DNA of 64,000 nt, taken from assembly GCA_028284185.1 (NCBI GenBank), contig JANQSG010000002.1:1-64000 (forward strand). Reading direction: 5' to 3'. Position 1 is the stretch's first letter. Every line of letters starts with the position of its first letter. The stretch is from Kangiella sp. Lineage in GTDB: Bacteria > Pseudomonadota > Gammaproteobacteria > Enterobacterales > Kangiellaceae. Made by a program: the position numbers and the translations under genes. This document shows, one piece after another, positions 39,373 through 48,867 of the stretch. Below the pieces are notes generated by a model. The model was not told the origin of the DNA. It made no database searches and was given only the letters and a program-made list of their open reading frames with translations.

Positions 39373-40392
39373 ATGAAAATCCTCGGTATTGAAACCTCTT
39401 GTGATGAAACCGGAATCGCTATTTATGATAGCGAGCAGGGGATTATTGCCGATGCACTTTACTCGCAAGTTGAGCTGCATGAAGAATATGGTGGGGTGGT
39501 ACCTGAACTAGCATCGCGCGATCATGTGCGTAAAGCGATTCCTTTAATCAAGCAAGTTTTAATTGAAGCTAATTGCACGAAAGATGATATTGATGCCATT
39601 GCCTATACCAAAGGCCCTGGTCTGATTGGTGCTTTGTTTGTAGGTGTGGGTGTAGGCCGCAGTCTTGCCTATGCCTGGGATATTCCTGCCATTGGCGTAC
39701 ATCATATGGAAGGGCACTTGTTAGCGCCTTTGTTAGAAGATGATAAGCCGGATTACCCTTTTGTGGCTTTGCTGGTTTCTGGCGGTCATACGCTATTGGT
39801 CGATGTACAAGGCTTGGGTGAATATCAAATTTTAGGCGAGTCGATTGACGATGCGGCGGGCGAAGCTTTTGATAAAACCGCCAAAATTATGGGCCTGGGT
39901 TATCCTGGTGGACCTGCTTTAGCTAAGCAGGCTGAAAGAGGACGTGCAGGCATTTATAAATTACCGCGGCCAATGACTGATCGTCCTGGCTTGGACTTTA
40001 GTTTCAGTGGCCTCAAAACCGCTGTAGCTACTTTATACAATAAATCTGATAAATCTGAACAAGAGCTGGCCGATATTGCTTATGCTTTCCAGGAAGCAGT
40101 GGTAGATACCATTTTTATCAAGTGTCGTCGCGCACTTGAGCAAACTGGCCATAAGAGGTTAGTTGTGGCGGGAGGTGTCAGTGCAAATACCGTATTGCGT
40201 CAAAAGCTAACACAATTGCTCGAATCCAAAGGTGGCCAAGCTTATTATCCCAGACCTAAATTTTGTACCGACAATGGCGCCATGATCGCTTACGCGGGTT
40301 ATGCTCGTTATCAAGCGGCACTTAATGGTCGTGGTGAATTTGAAGAGCCAGCCATTTGTGCCAAGCCCAGATGGCCGATTGAGGATTTGTAG
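39373..40392 (+). CDS. tsaD: tRNA N6-threonylcarbamoyladenosine transferase TsaD
   Basis: 339 residues (E. coli 337). It transfers the threonylcarbamoyl group to A37 of ANN-decoding tRNAs, with TsaB and TsaE. The metal-binding HHMEGHLLA and nucleotide-binding LVSGGHT and [12 protein letters not shown] motifs are intact. It is divergent from rpsU, the classic neighbour. No terminator before the convergent gene at 40394. Confidence 0.99.
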   Translation: MKILGIETSCDETGIAIYDSEQGIIADALYSQVELHEEYGGVVPELASRDHVRKAIPLIKQVLIEANCTKDDIDAIAYTKGPGLIGALFVGVGVGRSLAYAWDIPAIGVHHMEGHLLAPLLEDDKPDYPFVALLVSGGHTLLVDVQGLGEYQILGESIDDAAGEAFDKTAKIMGLGYPGGPALAKQAERGRAGIYKLPRPMTDRPGLDFSFSGLKTAVATLYNKSDKSEQELADIAYAFQEAVVDTIFIKCRRALEQTGHKRLVVAGGVSANTVLRQKLTQLLESKGGQAYYPRPKFCTDNGAMIAYAGYARYQAALNGRGEFEEPAICAKPRWPIEDL

Positions 40393-40393
40393 T

Positions 40394-40909
40394 TTATTTT
40401 GGGTAGTTAAATTTTCGTCTTAACAAGTTAGAACATAAAAATTTCTTATGTTCTTTTGATGGAAGCTTACCTGCGGAATCTCTGGCGTAAGCCATGCATT
40501 TATCAATAAAGTACGCTAAGTCCATTAGATATTGCTCAGCATTTTTACCCTTTAAACCCTGATTAATTCGAACGATTTTTAAATCTTTACTCTTATATTG
40601 GTCAATGCAGATTGGATATGGATACTCTTCATTAAGCTCAATATCCGCACTAAAAGCTTGCCCTTCAATCAACCACTCTTGCTGATGAAAATCTTTTTTT
40701 CTAGTTAATCCTTTTAGATTTTTTAATGCATTATCCAAGCCTGTTTTAGTAGCAGGATTACAGCGATATTTCAAATGCTTTTGTGCGCAAAGAATAAAAT
40801 ATACTTGCAACTTAGCTGCTTTTTTCAGAAATTCTTCTTCATTACTTTGCCGCATAAATTTGAGCATTTCATATGGATTATTGCTCTTATTCCACTCTGC
40901 CTGATCCAT
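40394..40909 (-). CDS. Hypothetical protein
   Basis: 171 residues, soluble. The start DQAEWNKSNNPYEMLKFMR resembles a short N-terminal motif (W, then P..ML) found in unrelated proteins with planctomycete-type repeat-companion domains. Five cysteines are scattered through the middle and end, not in paired knuckles. No domain was recognised and no operon partner is evident. It is convergent with tsaD with only 1 base between stops. Confidence 0.7.
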   Translation of the reverse strand: MDQAEWNKSNNPYEMLKFMRQSNEEEFLKKAAKLQVYFILCAQKHLKYRCNPATKTGLDNALKNLKGLTRKKDFHQQEWLIEGQAFSADIELNEEYPYPICIDQYKSKDLKIVRINQGLKGKNAEQYLMDLAYFIDKCMAYARDSAGKLPSKEHKKFLCSNLLRRKFNYPK

Positions 40910-40996
40910 TTGTTTTATAGTTAAGTGTTTTGTTTCGCTTTGATTATAGCACTCTAGTACTTCATGTCAGAAAGGATTGATGTATTAGACTTGTAG

Positions 40997-41176
40997 TTAC
41001 CCCATCCAAAAACCTTTACGGTGCGATACACCTAAGGTTTTAGTGCAGTTAGGGCAAAAGTAGATAAAGCGTTTACCTAAGGTGGTTTTGACTTCCTGAT
41101 AAGCTAGCTCTGAAATCTTTGCTTTACAGTGTGGGCAACTAGGGTTTATATCATTTCTTTCTTTGGCTTGTATCAT
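40997..41176 (-). CDS. Small zinc-ribbon protein
   Basis: 59 residues, found by reading: ATG at 41176, TAA at 40997. A perfect AAGGAG lies 7 bases before the ATG, strong evidence for a real gene. The protein has two CPxC knuckles (SCPHCKAK at about 14-17 and FCPNCTK at about 41-44) and ends VSHRKGFWMG, so it should bind one zinc like a rubredoxin-type ribbon. Function unknown. Confidence 0.85.
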   Translation of the reverse strand: MIQAKERNDINPSCPHCKAKISELAYQEVKTTLGKRFIYFCPNCTKTLGVSHRKGFWMG

Positions 41177-41261
41177 CTAAAGACTCCTTTGTAGGAAGCT
41201 ATATTGTTATAACTCCCTGAGCGCAGGTTTATTCCATAAAACCGATAATAGGGATGTAAAA

Positions 41262-42452
41262 TTATTGGCTATGGCTTTCTTTTAAACTGAATTTAAGAAT
41301 TAAAAAGCCGGTTATGCCGGATAGCAGTGAGCCGATAATAATACCAAGTCGTTCGTCAAATAATAGGTTAACGCCAGTCTCTTCAAAGGCCAGTGAACCA
41401 ATAAACAAACTCATGGTAAAGCCGATGCCGCACAGTGCTGAGGTTCCTAACAGGTGCGGTATGCGCATGGAGTTTGGCAATTGGATAAGTCCAATTTTGA
41501 TGGCTATCCAGCAGAGGCCAAAAATGCCAATAATTTTCCCTAAAAATAAGCCGAGGGTAATACCAATGGGTACACTATGGGTTAGTTGTTCGATTCCTAC
41601 TCCGGATAAATTAATACCAGCATTGGCAAAGGCGAAAATTGGTAAAATAGCAAAAGCGACAATCTGATGAAGATCGTGCTCTATGGTTCTGAGTGGCGAT
41701 ATTTGGGGCTCATCTTTTGAACGCATGGGAATAAACATTGCGATAATGACCCCGGCCAGGGTGGCATGCACACCAGATTTTAAAGTGGCAACCCACATAA
41801 TAACCCCGATCAAAATATAGGGGCTTTTATGGCAAACATTAAATCGATTTAGGGCAAAAAGTATTGGGATACAGAGTCCCGCGAATAGTATCGCTTGAGC
41901 CGAGATATTGGAGGTATAAAACAGAGCTATGATAATAATGGCTCCGATATCATCGAAAATGGCCAAAGAAGTTAAAAATATTTTTAGCGAGGTTGGTACT
42001 TTAGAGCCCAGTAGCGAAAGCACGCCTAAAGCAAAAGCAATATCCGTTGCTGCAGGAATGGCCCAGCCTTTGATGGCAATAGGGTCATTATGATTAAAAT
42101 AGAGGTATATCAGTGCCGGAACCAGCATTCCGCCTATAGCCCCAACTGCGGGCAACATAATATTTTTTTTATCGGACAGTTCGCCTTCTAATACTTCTCT
42201 TTTCAATTCGAGACCAACCAGAAAGAAGAATATAGCCATCAGACCATCGTTAATCCACAGCAGTAATGGTTTGGCAATTTCCAAAGCGCCCACCTTGACT
42301 TCAACTGGTGTTGATAGCAGTAGCTCATATTGATCGTAGAAAGGACTGTTAGCGAGAATGATCGCCAATATAGCGGCTATAAACAATAAAATGCCGCCCG
42401 CTGATTCGAGCCTTAAGAATTGATTGATAAAAGAAGGTTTAGAATTACTCAT
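41262..42452 (-). CDS. nhaA: Na+/H+ antiporter NhaA
   Basis: 396 residues (E. coli 388), with about twelve membrane segments. The ion-binding aspartates are in [16 protein letters not shown], the DD pair of helix [18 protein letters not shown] gives the helix IV Asp. NhaA exports Na+ in exchange for H+ at alkaline pH and high salt, fitting a marine lifestyle. Single gene. Confidence 0.98.
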   Translation of the reverse strand: MSNSKPSFINQFLRLESAGGILLFIAAILAIILANSPFYDQYELLLSTPVEVKVGALEIAKPLLLWINDGLMAIFFFLVGLELKREVLEGELSDKKNIMLPAVGAIGGMLVPALIYLYFNHNDPIAIKGWAIPAATDIAFALGVLSLLGSKVPTSLKIFLTSLAIFDDIGAIIIIALFYTSNISAQAILFAGLCIPILFALNRFNVCHKSPYILIGVIMWVATLKSGVHATLAGVIIAMFIPMRSKDEPQISPLRTIEHDLHQIVAFAILPIFAFANAGINLSGVGIEQLTHSVPIGITLGLFLGKIIGIFGLCWIAIKIGLIQLPNSMRIPHLLGTSALCGIGFTMSLFIGSLAFEETGVNLLFDERLGIIIGSLLSGITGFLILKFSLKESHSQ

Positions 42453-42527
42453 TCAGATAAAAATGTTATGCACAATCCTTAAATATACTAAATAAATTAA
42501 AAAAGAGTGAAGTAAAATAGAAAAAAT

Positions 42528-43121
42528 TCATGTTTTTTTATCAGTTATTTTTCTTTCGGTCCCCAGCCATAGCCTTTTTATATTGGATCTATGGCGCCAA
42601 ATCAGCATCAAAGACATGGCAAAGAGTGGAAAAAAATACTTTTTATCAATATAAAAGCCAAAAGCTGATACCGCTAAACTCGAGAGTATCGAGGCCAAAG
42701 ACGAATAACGGCTAAAAAAAGCGGTAATGAGCCAGGTGGCGAGTCCATACAACAGCAAAATAGGCGATAGCGCAAGCAAAGCGCCAAAATAAGTAGCCAT
42801 GCCTTTGCCGCCTTTGAAGTTAAAATACAAAGGGTAGAGGTGACCAATAAAAGCCATAAAGCCGACCCAGCCTAAATTTCGATTGTGCAGCTCTAATGCA
42901 TAGCCGATCAAAATCGGGATCACTGCTTTTAAAATATCGCCAATCAAAGTAAATAACGCAGCTTTTTTCCCGCCTAATCGTAGGACATTAGTAGCGCCTG
43001 GATTGTGCGAGCCAAATTCGCGTGGGTCGGGCAAATTCATAATACGGCAGACGACCACTGCGCTGGATATAGAACCCGTCAGATAGGCTAAAATTAATAA
43101 AGCAATAGTCGGCAGATCCAC
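42528..43121 (-). CDS. plsY: Acyl-phosphate:glycerol-3-phosphate acyltransferase PlsY
   Basis: 197 residues (E. coli 205), five membrane helices. The signatures GSHNPGATNVLRLGGKKAA and GHLYPLYFNFKGGKGMAT are intact. It makes lysophosphatidic acid from acyl-phosphate at the inner membrane. Divergent from folB, as in E. coli and most relatives. Confidence 0.98.
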   Translation of the reverse strand: MDLPTIALLILAYLTGSISSAVVVCRIMNLPDPREFGSHNPGATNVLRLGGKKAALFTLIGDILKAVIPILIGYALELHNRNLGWVGFMAFIGHLYPLYFNFKGGKGMATYFGALLALSPILLLYGLATWLITAFFSRYSSLASILSSLAVSAFGFYIDKKYFFPLFAMSLMLIWRHRSNIKRLWLGTERKITDKKT

Positions 43122-43239
43122 CTGTTTTCCCTTTGGCTATTGGTCATATTTATTATGAAATTTATTAAGCTCTTTATAACAAATTCAGCCAGATTTGCTA
43201 TCCTATGACACACATTTCGTAAAAAATAATGAGAAAAGC

Positions 43240-43596
43240 GTGGATATTGTTTTTATTGAGGATCTAAAAGTCGATACGGTGATTGGTATTTATGACTGGG
43301 AGCGTCAAATTCGACAAACTATTAGCATTGATTTGGAAATGGGGCATGATATCCAGCAAGCTGCCAAAGAAGATGCCATTGAGCATTGCCTTGACTATAA
43401 ATCCGTAGCCAAGCGTATTATCGGTTTTGTGGAAGCGGCGGAATATCAAACGGTAGAAACTTTGGCGGAAAAAATTGCTGAAATTGTTCGCACAGAATTT
43501 GCTGTGCCCTGGTTGCGCTTAAAGTTGAGTAAGCCCGGCGCAGTTCGCGGCTCGAAAAATGTAGGCGTTTTGATCGAACGTGGCTCAAAAAGTTAA
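43240..43596 (+). CDS. folB: Dihydroneopterin aldolase
   Basis: 118 residues from the GTG at 43240 (reads VDIVFIEDLKVDTVIGIYDWER), which fits the family N-terminus and has GAGA a few bases before; an in-frame TTG at 43195 would add 15 unrelated residues. E. coli FolB is 122. The enzyme splits dihydroneopterin for folate synthesis. The stop overlaps the folK ATG by one base. Confidence 0.94.
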   Translation: MDIVFIEDLKVDTVIGIYDWERQIRQTISIDLEMGHDIQQAAKEDAIEHCLDYKSVAKRIIGFVEAAEYQTVETLAEKIAEIVRTEFAVPWLRLKLSKPGAVRGSKNVGVLIERGSKS

Positions 43597-44111
43597 TGGC
43601 AACTATCTATATCAGCATTGGCTCTAATCAAAATGCGGAACAGCAAATTCGCTATGGCGTGAAACGTCTGCATGAAATGTTTTCGGCTTTGCAATTATCC
43701 AGTGTCTATGAGTCCGAAGCAGTGGGGTTTGATGGTGATAATTTCTTGAATTTGGTGGCTAAGGCTAAAACCCAATTGACCGTTTCCCAAGTAGATCAAG
43801 CTTTTAAGCGTATCGAAACAGCTGCGGGGCGGCGGCGTGATGTGCCGAAGTTTAGTGATAGAACTTTGGATATTGATTTGCTGTTGTATGATGATTTGGT
43901 TTGTGCCAAACCGATTAAATTACCGCGTGGCGAAATCTTAAAACATGCTTTTGTCTTATTGCCATTGGCAGAGATTTCTCCTGAATTAAAGCACCCAGTG
44001 AGTAATCTGTCTTATCAAGATTTATGGCATCAGTTTGATAAAAAAGAACAACAAAAGTTGTGGTCTATTGATTTTGATTGGCAAGGACCTAATTTTAAGG
44101 GAGCGCAATAA
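43596..44111 (+). CDS. folK: HPPK, 6-hydroxymethyl-7,8-dihydropterin pyrophosphokinase
   Basis: 171 residues (E. coli 159). The pyrophosphoryl-transfer region RRDVPKFSDRTLDIDLLLYDD is the diagnostic HPPK motif. It follows folB with an overlap of one base and the stop abuts the reductase gene. The chain folB-folK is the standard pterin branch of folate synthesis. Confidence 0.97.
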   Translation: MATIYISIGSNQNAEQQIRYGVKRLHEMFSALQLSSVYESEAVGFDGDNFLNLVAKAKTQLTVSQVDQAFKRIETAAGRRRDVPKFSDRTLDIDLLLYDDLVCAKPIKLPRGEILKHAFVLLPLAEISPELKHPVSNLSYQDLWHQFDKKEQQKLWSIDFDWQGPNFKGAQ

Positions 44112-44819
44112 ATGGCGGTAGCGTTAGTTACAGGTGCGGCGATTCGTTTGGGTAAAGCCATTGCTTTGCAATTGGCTCAAGACGGTTATGATATAGCGCT
44201 CCATTATCATGGCTCTGAGCAAGAGGCTAAACAAACCGCTCAACAAATAGTGCAGTTAGGCCGTAAGGTTAAGTTAATAAAAGCTGATTTAGCTGCTCTT
44301 AAGCAAGCTTCTGAAGTAATTGAACAGGCCTCTTTGTTAGGTGAGCTGAAAGTTTTAATCAATAGTGCTGCTATTTTTCCTGATAATGACACTATTGATG
44401 ATGATTTGGGCCATTGGGATTTGGTGATGAATCTTAATTTAAAAGCTCCTTTATTATTGTCACAGGCTTTTGCCAAAAGTTGCTCAAGTCAGAGCCATAT
44501 TATTAATATCCTGGATGCACGGACTCACGCTCCGGCAGGTGATCATCTGGTTTACCGCCTTTCCAAAGCCGGCCTTTGGCATTTAACCGAAAGTCTGGCT
44601 AAAGCATTAGCACCGAATGTTCAGGTTAATGGTTTGGCGCTGGGTGCTATTTTGCCACCACCAGGTGCTGATGATTTGCACTTCAAACGCATGGCTAATC
44701 AGATCCCTTTAAAAAGAACTGGTTCGCCAGAAGACGTTGCACAGGCGGTGTCTTTTTTGATTGCGCAAGAGTTTATTACCGGCGCTATATTACCGATTGA
44801 CGGTGGTGAATTTCTCTAA
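44112..44819 (+). CDS. Short-chain dehydrogenase, probable pteridine reductase
   Basis: 235 residues. The Rossmann start VALVTGAAIRLGKAIA lacks the third Gly spacing of typical SDRs but is found in FolM/PTR1-like enzymes. Catalytic Tyr and Lys are in VYRLSKAG, and NSAAIF and the C-terminal TGAILPIDGG fit the family. Position after folB-folK supports reduction of dihydromonapterin or dihydrofolate. FolM in E. coli does this; the assignment here is by context. Confidence 0.85.
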   Translation: MAVALVTGAAIRLGKAIALQLAQDGYDIALHYHGSEQEAKQTAQQIVQLGRKVKLIKADLAALKQASEVIEQASLLGELKVLINSAAIFPDNDTIDDDLGHWDLVMNLNLKAPLLLSQAFAKSCSSQSHIINILDARTHAPAGDHLVYRLSKAGLWHLTESLAKALAPNVQVNGLALGAILPPPGADDLHFKRMANQIPLKRTGSPEDVAQAVSFLIAQEFITGAILPIDGGEFL

Positions 44820-46045
44820 TGGCACTGCCTGAATTTTGTCAAGACTTCGATGCTTATCAGCAATATATTCACGACTATTGTCAGCAACTTAAATTAGAAA
44901 AGCCACAGCCAGATGCTGTAAAGAATAGTCTGGCACTGGCCCAGAAAGTGGCTGTCAGAATTGCTCAGGAAGGCGCTGTGCCATTTGAAACATTTATGCA
45001 AATGGCGTTATATGAACCTGGATTAGGTTATTATTCCTCAGGCAATCAAAAATTTGGCGCAGGCGGTGACTTTGTTACGGCACCTGAAATTTCCCCTTTA
45101 TTTGCCCAGACTTTTGCTAATCAATTTACCCAGATTTTTCCTGAGCAACCTTACCATATTCTTGAGTTGGGTGCTGGCTCAGGGATTTTTGCAGTGGAAT
45201 CTCTATTGCAGCTGGAAGCATTAGAAAATTTGCCTGAGAACTATTTCATTTTAGAGGTTTCGGCGGAACTGCAAGCACGTCAAAAATACTTGTTAAATGA
45301 TAAGGCTAGCCATTTAGCAACAAGGGTACAATGGTTAACAGAGTTGCCCCAAAATTTTGCGGGTATAGTCTTTGCTAACGAAGTGGTGGATGCTATTCCA
45401 TGTCAGCGCTATCGAAAAACTGACGCTGGTTTTGAGCAGGCCAATATCTCAGTTAATGCTCAGGGGTTTCAGTGGCAATGGCAAGCAACTGAATTAAGCT
45501 CTGACATAGATGCTGGCCTAATGCGGCAATGGCCTGGTGGTTATCTATTTGAATACCGGTCAATGGCTGCTGGCTGGTTGGAAAGCCTCATTGAAGCTGT
45601 AGCTACAGGCGTTATCTTTTTGGTGGATTATGGTTATTCTCAAGCTGAGCTCTACTCGCCATTAAGAACTCAAGGCACTTTGCAGAACTATTATCGTCAT
45701 CATAAACACGAAAACCCTTTGCAACTGATTGGTTTGCAGGATATCACCGCCTCGGTGGATTTTACCCAGCTGGCTCTGGCGGCTGATAATCAGAATGCTC
45801 AAATATTGGGTTATGCCGAGCAGGCTATGTTTTTGATGGGGGCAGGTTTGGAGCAATTGGCGCAACAAAAGATGGAGCAATTGCAGGCTTCTGATACAAT
45901 GCCTGTCATGAAAATTGGCCAGCAATTAAGACAACTATTAATGCCTGATGAAATGGGACAAAGTTGTAAAGTGATGGCCATTGGCAAAAATTACCCGAAA
46001 GATTTACAAGGCTTTACTTTAAATAATCAATTACACCAACTATGA
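44819..46045 (+). CDS. MidA-family SAM-dependent methyltransferase
   Basis: 408 residues. The family start YYSSGNQKFGAGGDFVTAPEISPLFAQTF is decisive (the NDUFAF7/MidA family), followed by LELGAGSGIFAVE. Eukaryotic NDUFAF7 methylates an arginine of a complex I subunit; the bacterial substrate is unknown. It starts one base before the reductase stop and ends overlapping the next gene by 4 bases. Confidence 0.92.
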   Translation: MALPEFCQDFDAYQQYIHDYCQQLKLEKPQPDAVKNSLALAQKVAVRIAQEGAVPFETFMQMALYEPGLGYYSSGNQKFGAGGDFVTAPEISPLFAQTFANQFTQIFPEQPYHILELGAGSGIFAVESLLQLEALENLPENYFILEVSAELQARQKYLLNDKASHLATRVQWLTELPQNFAGIVFANEVVDAIPCQRYRKTDAGFEQANISVNAQGFQWQWQATELSSDIDAGLMRQWPGGYLFEYRSMAAGWLESLIEAVATGVIFLVDYGYSQAELYSPLRTQGTLQNYYRHHKHENPLQLIGLQDITASVDFTQLALAADNQNAQILGYAEQAMFLMGAGLEQLAQQKMEQLQASDTMPVMKIGQQLRQLLMPDEMGQSCKVMAIGKNYPKDLQGFTLNNQLHQL

Positions 46046-46305
46046 ATAAATGTTTAGGCCTTTTGGGCACTGTCTTACTGTTTATATTGCCGCAAACTGC
46101 CTGGGCCGCGGACGATAAACTGCCCTGGTGGGGAGTGATTTTATTGGTATCGAGTATTTCTACTTTGATCTCGTCCTGGTTGGTTTGGCGCAATAAAAAA
46201 CTGGAAACTTTTACCGAAAAAGCCATGGGTTTTGGTGCCTGGTTTTGGTTTATTATTTTTATCCAGGTTATGGTGTATGGCTTTTACCTCTGGTTCACCA
46301 AATAG
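46042..46305 (+). CDS. Small membrane protein, unknown
   Basis: 87 residues. A signal-like hydrophobic start (cleavage probable after AWA, residue 22) precedes two membrane helices (about 30-48 and 68-85). The acidic spacer and Trp-rich ends (PWWGV, AWFWF) are ordinary for small inner-membrane proteins. ATGA overlap with the MidA gene suggests co-translation. No family recognised. Confidence 0.75.
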   Translation: MNKCLGLLGTVLLFILPQTAWAADDKLPWWGVILLVSSISTLISSWLVWRNKKLETFTEKAMGFGAWFWFIIFIQVMVYGFYLWFTK

Positions 46306-46344
46306 GCAGTGGAATAAAATTTTACAACGATAAGAAATTATTTT

Positions 46345-47169
46345 ATGGATACGTTACAAGCAATTTTTTTAGCACTGGTGCAAGGCTTAACTGAATTTTT
46401 ACCAGTATCCAGTTCAGCCCATTTGATCTTGACCTCAAAAATTTTGGGTTGGCAGGATCAAGGCCTGGCCTTTGATGTGGCGGTGCATGTAGGTACCTTA
46501 ACAGCGGTGCTGATCTATTTTAGAAAAGAAGTAGTAGAAATGATTAGTGCCTGGTTTGGCTCTACCTTTAAAGGTAAGCATACAGCAAACTCGCGATTGG
46601 CCTGGGCGGTGATTTTAGGAACCATTCCTGTGGGTTTGTTTGGTTTGTTTCTGGAAGCTTTCGATATCGTGGATAATTACTTAAGAGCCATTCCGGTAAT
46701 TGCCACAACGACTATTGTTTTCGGTTTGTTATTAGCGCTAGCCGATAAAAAATACAAAAAAGTACAAGCTGAAAAACTAAAAGATGAATATCAATTATCC
46801 TGGAAAGATGTAGCCATGATTGGTGGGGCCCAAGCCTTAGCATTAATTCCAGGAACTTCTCGCTCCGGCGTAACCATGACTGCCGCCGCACTATTGGGTT
46901 TTACTCGAACTGCCGCTGCTCGTTATTCTTTCTTGCTTTCTATTCCCGCAATCCTGCTACCTGGTGGCTTAAAAGGTTATCAACTCGTCAGCGATGGCGC
47001 ACACTTTGATTGGAGTTTCTTGATTTTAGGCGTCATTGTTTCTGCTATTAGCGCTTTGGCCTGTATCCACTTATTCCTTAAGTGGCTTGAAAAGATCGGC
47101 TTTATGCCTTTTGTTTGGTATCGATTGGCGTTAGGGATTGGCTTGTTTATTTTGTTTTTCTTGAGTTAA
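46345..47169 (+). CDS. uppP: Undecaprenyl-diphosphatase
   Basis: 274 residues (E. coli 273). Signatures: [13 protein letters not shown] and [16 protein letters not shown]. It recycles the undecaprenyl lipid carrier for peptidoglycan synthesis; its loss gives bacitracin sensitivity in E. coli. No terminator is evident; the next feature is the attC-like site at 47241. Confidence 0.98.
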   Translation: MDTLQAIFLALVQGLTEFLPVSSSAHLILTSKILGWQDQGLAFDVAVHVGTLTAVLIYFRKEVVEMISAWFGSTFKGKHTANSRLAWAVILGTIPVGLFGLFLEAFDIVDNYLRAIPVIATTTIVFGLLLALADKKYKKVQAEKLKDEYQLSWKDVAMIGGAQALALIPGTSRSGVTMTAAALLGFTRTAAARYSFLLSIPAILLPGGLKGYQLVSDGAHFDWSFLILGVIVSAISALACIHLFLKWLEKIGFMPFVWYRLALGIGLFILFFLS

Positions 47170-47240
47170 TTTAACTCTTCATTCTATTTCAATGCCTTCA
47201 CTCTTATAAATATAATAATTGTAAAGAATTTTATCAAAGT

Positions 47241-47314
47241 GCCTAACGCTTCAATAATCGGTGCGGCTTTTTGCTGCGTCCGGCATCGGCGCGTAGTTAA
47301 TTGACTTGTTATGC
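47241..47314 (-). other. attC-like integron recombination site 1
   Basis: On the - strand the site begins GCATAAC and ends GTTAGGC, matching RYYYAAC (imperfect) and GTTRRRY. The inner arms TCAATTA and TTATTGA pair at 6 of 7 positions; a GC-rich centre with a run of A residues forms the rest. The stop codon (TAA) of the gene at 47309-48580 lies inside GCATAAC, a position common for cassette genes. It is 74 bases long. Assignment rests on the conserved boxes and architecture, not on a model search. Confidence 0.72.
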
Positions 47315-48580
47315 ATTTGAGTCATGGTAGATATCAAATACGTAGACACGAACTTGAATTAACCGACTATCATCGTCTTTAGACATAAATTCGTAGTGCC
47401 ACTCCCCTTCACCAATATCTTTTATGTGCTTTTTAAACCGAGGATGAGACTTCAATGTTTCTGGTGTTTTCTCCAGGAGATCGGTGAACTTTTTATTATG
47501 CTTATTAAATATAATGATAGAGGCCTTACAGTCTCTCCAAGTAAGGTAACCAAGAAGTTGATCTATGGCTTTGCTTAACTCAGAGGCACCTCTCCATACC
47601 TTACACTCAGCGATGAATGCTGCTCTATTATCGCTTTCAATTTTTATATCTGTTTTCCCTAACTTCCTGAATGCTTCGCCGGCGGCTGCACCTTTATAGT
47701 GCCCATTTAAATGGGCAAGAATTATGTCTCGCAGCTCTTCTTCATCGTGAACGGCGTAAGTTTTTGGTGTTGCCTCAAAGGTTGCGCCTTCATGTCGTAT
47801 AACTGAGAGAATATGTTCATAATCATCTACTGTTATTCCTGGCTCTGCCGCATATCCAGATTGGGGTGGCGGAGGTAAAGGTTTCACCAGTTTTTTCTTA
47901 ATATCAATAGGCTTAAAACTAGGTGCAGATCCATTTCTTTTCATTGGGATATTTAGAAAGTCAGCAAGTCTGTCGTGTTTATTTAATCTTTCTCTTCTAG
48001 CTTCTACAAGTCTTCTGACATTGACTTCAAGTGTGTCATTATGCCCCTTAATCTGTGACGACTGGCCATTAATATAAAAGCGAACCCCATCAAGGACATT
48101 ATCAAGATGTGTTTTTATTTGCTGTTGAGGATCGTCAGCGGGTTGTTGAATGACAATATCAAGATAGCCAACACCATCCCTATTAGGTGATCGAATATCT
48201 CCATGCGGAATAGTTGACCTCCACTGGTTTGGCTTTAATTGCCATAACGAAGGGTCTCCCGTATATGGAATTGATATGACCACCTTAATCCCTGGCACCA
48301 TTATTGGGCCACTGTCACCAAAAGGGTTTCGGCTTCTATTATGGCTTACGTCAACTCTCACTTCTTGCTGAACCATTTCGGCTTTATCTTCATAAAGTTC
48401 TAATGGACTAACATATAAATCATTCACAATGTGGGCTACCAGATCATCAATGGGAGTTGCCAAAAATTGATCTTGATTAATAGCATCAACTTTATCTTTG
48501 GCTGATTTGGCGTAATGATCTAGAGTCGCACTCAAATCGTCATCCCAAAATAAAGTGTTTTCCCTGCCTCTTCTATACAT
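47309..48580 (-). CDS. Cassette protein with C-terminal PD-(D/E)XK nuclease-like domain
   Basis: 423 residues, no membrane segments. Residues 1-215 are of unknown fold, with a beta-rich middle (VPGIKVVISIPYTG; VGYLDIVIQQP). A proline-rich linker (KPLPPPPQSG, about 233-242) separates a C-terminal domain of about 170 residues. There EEELRDIIL, then Asp311 (GKTDIKIE), Glu325 and Lys327 (FIAECKVWRG) and Gln341 (AIDQLLGYL) follow the pattern of PD-(D/E)XK nucleases, as in Mrr-type restriction enzymes. The gene sits directly before an attC-like site on the same strand, so it looks like an integron cassette. A defence role is plausible but unproven. Confidence 0.8.
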   Translation of the reverse strand: MYRRGRENTLFWDDDLSATLDHYAKSAKDKVDAINQDQFLATPIDDLVAHIVNDLYVSPLELYEDKAEMVQQEVRVDVSHNRSRNPFGDSGPIMVPGIKVVISIPYTGDPSLWQLKPNQWRSTIPHGDIRSPNRDGVGYLDIVIQQPADDPQQQIKTHLDNVLDGVRFYINGQSSQIKGHNDTLEVNVRRLVEARRERLNKHDRLADFLNIPMKRNGSAPSFKPIDIKKKLVKPLPPPPQSGYAAEPGITVDDYEHILSVIRHEGATFEATPKTYAVHDEEELRDIILAHLNGHYKGAAAGEAFRKLGKTDIKIESDNRAAFIAECKVWRGASELSKAIDQLLGYLTWRDCKASIIIFNKHNKKFTDLLEKTPETLKSHPRFKKHIKDIGEGEWHYEFMSKDDDSRLIQVRVYVFDIYHDSNA

Positions 48581-48606
48581 TTACTTTTAGACTCCGTGTT
48601 TATGCA

Positions 48607-48714
48607 TAACATAGTAATATATAAATTTAATTGTAACAGCTTAATTTATAAGAACATATTTTTGAAGTGTCAGTTTTATGGATATTTTGAGGATTATCGG
48701 ATTCCTTAATTCCT
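48607..48714 (-). repeat. Imperfect direct repeat of about 107 bases, copy A
   Basis: About nine in ten positions match copy B at 49276-49382 by eye. On the - strand both copies begin near GGAATTAAGGAATC and end ACTATGTTA, after which the sequences diverge. That end is a GTTATGC here, a core-like box, and GTTAATT in copy B. The repeat holds the 3' half of the 60-codon ORF at 48627-48809. Confidence 0.85.
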
Positions 48715-48809
48715 CCAAATTCAATATAAGGAAACTCAGAGCCATTGATTGAAATGGTGTGAGCTATTGAGTTCAAGAAACTTTCTAATCTAGCAACAGC
48801 AAGCGACAT
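48627..48809 (-). CDS. 60-codon cassette ORF, unknown function
   Basis: The ATG lies in the core box (GTTATGT) of the attC-like site at 48806-48867, and the ORF continues MSLAVARLESFLNSIAH to KLSCYN. Cassette ORFs often start at or near the core like this. The C-terminal half falls in the repeat; copy B encodes a related stretch (KESANPQSIYKTD against KESDNPQNIHKTD) but with an in-frame stop just upstream. No domain recognised and no separate attC follows, so expression is doubtful. Confidence 0.4.
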   Translation of the reverse strand: MSLAVARLESFLNSIAHTISINGSEFPYIEFGGIKESDNPQNIHKTDTSKICSYKLSCYN

Positions 48810-48867
48810 AACGCCTCAAACAGAGGTGCGTGCTTTTTGCGCATCCAGCTGCTTTGATTTGTTAAAT
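48806..48867 (-). other. attC-like integron recombination site 2
   Basis: On the - strand the site begins ATTTAAC (a perfect RYYYAAC) and ends GTTATGT. Inner boxes TCAAA and TTTGA pair; a GC-rich centre with a run of A sits between. Length 62 bases. The upstream gene at 48816-49262 reads through it and stops in the TTTGA box. Confidence 0.72.

Noticed and set aside
46306-46344. Possible extra small gene between the membrane protein and uppP
   Set aside because: The gap is 39 bases with only the uppP ribosome binding region.
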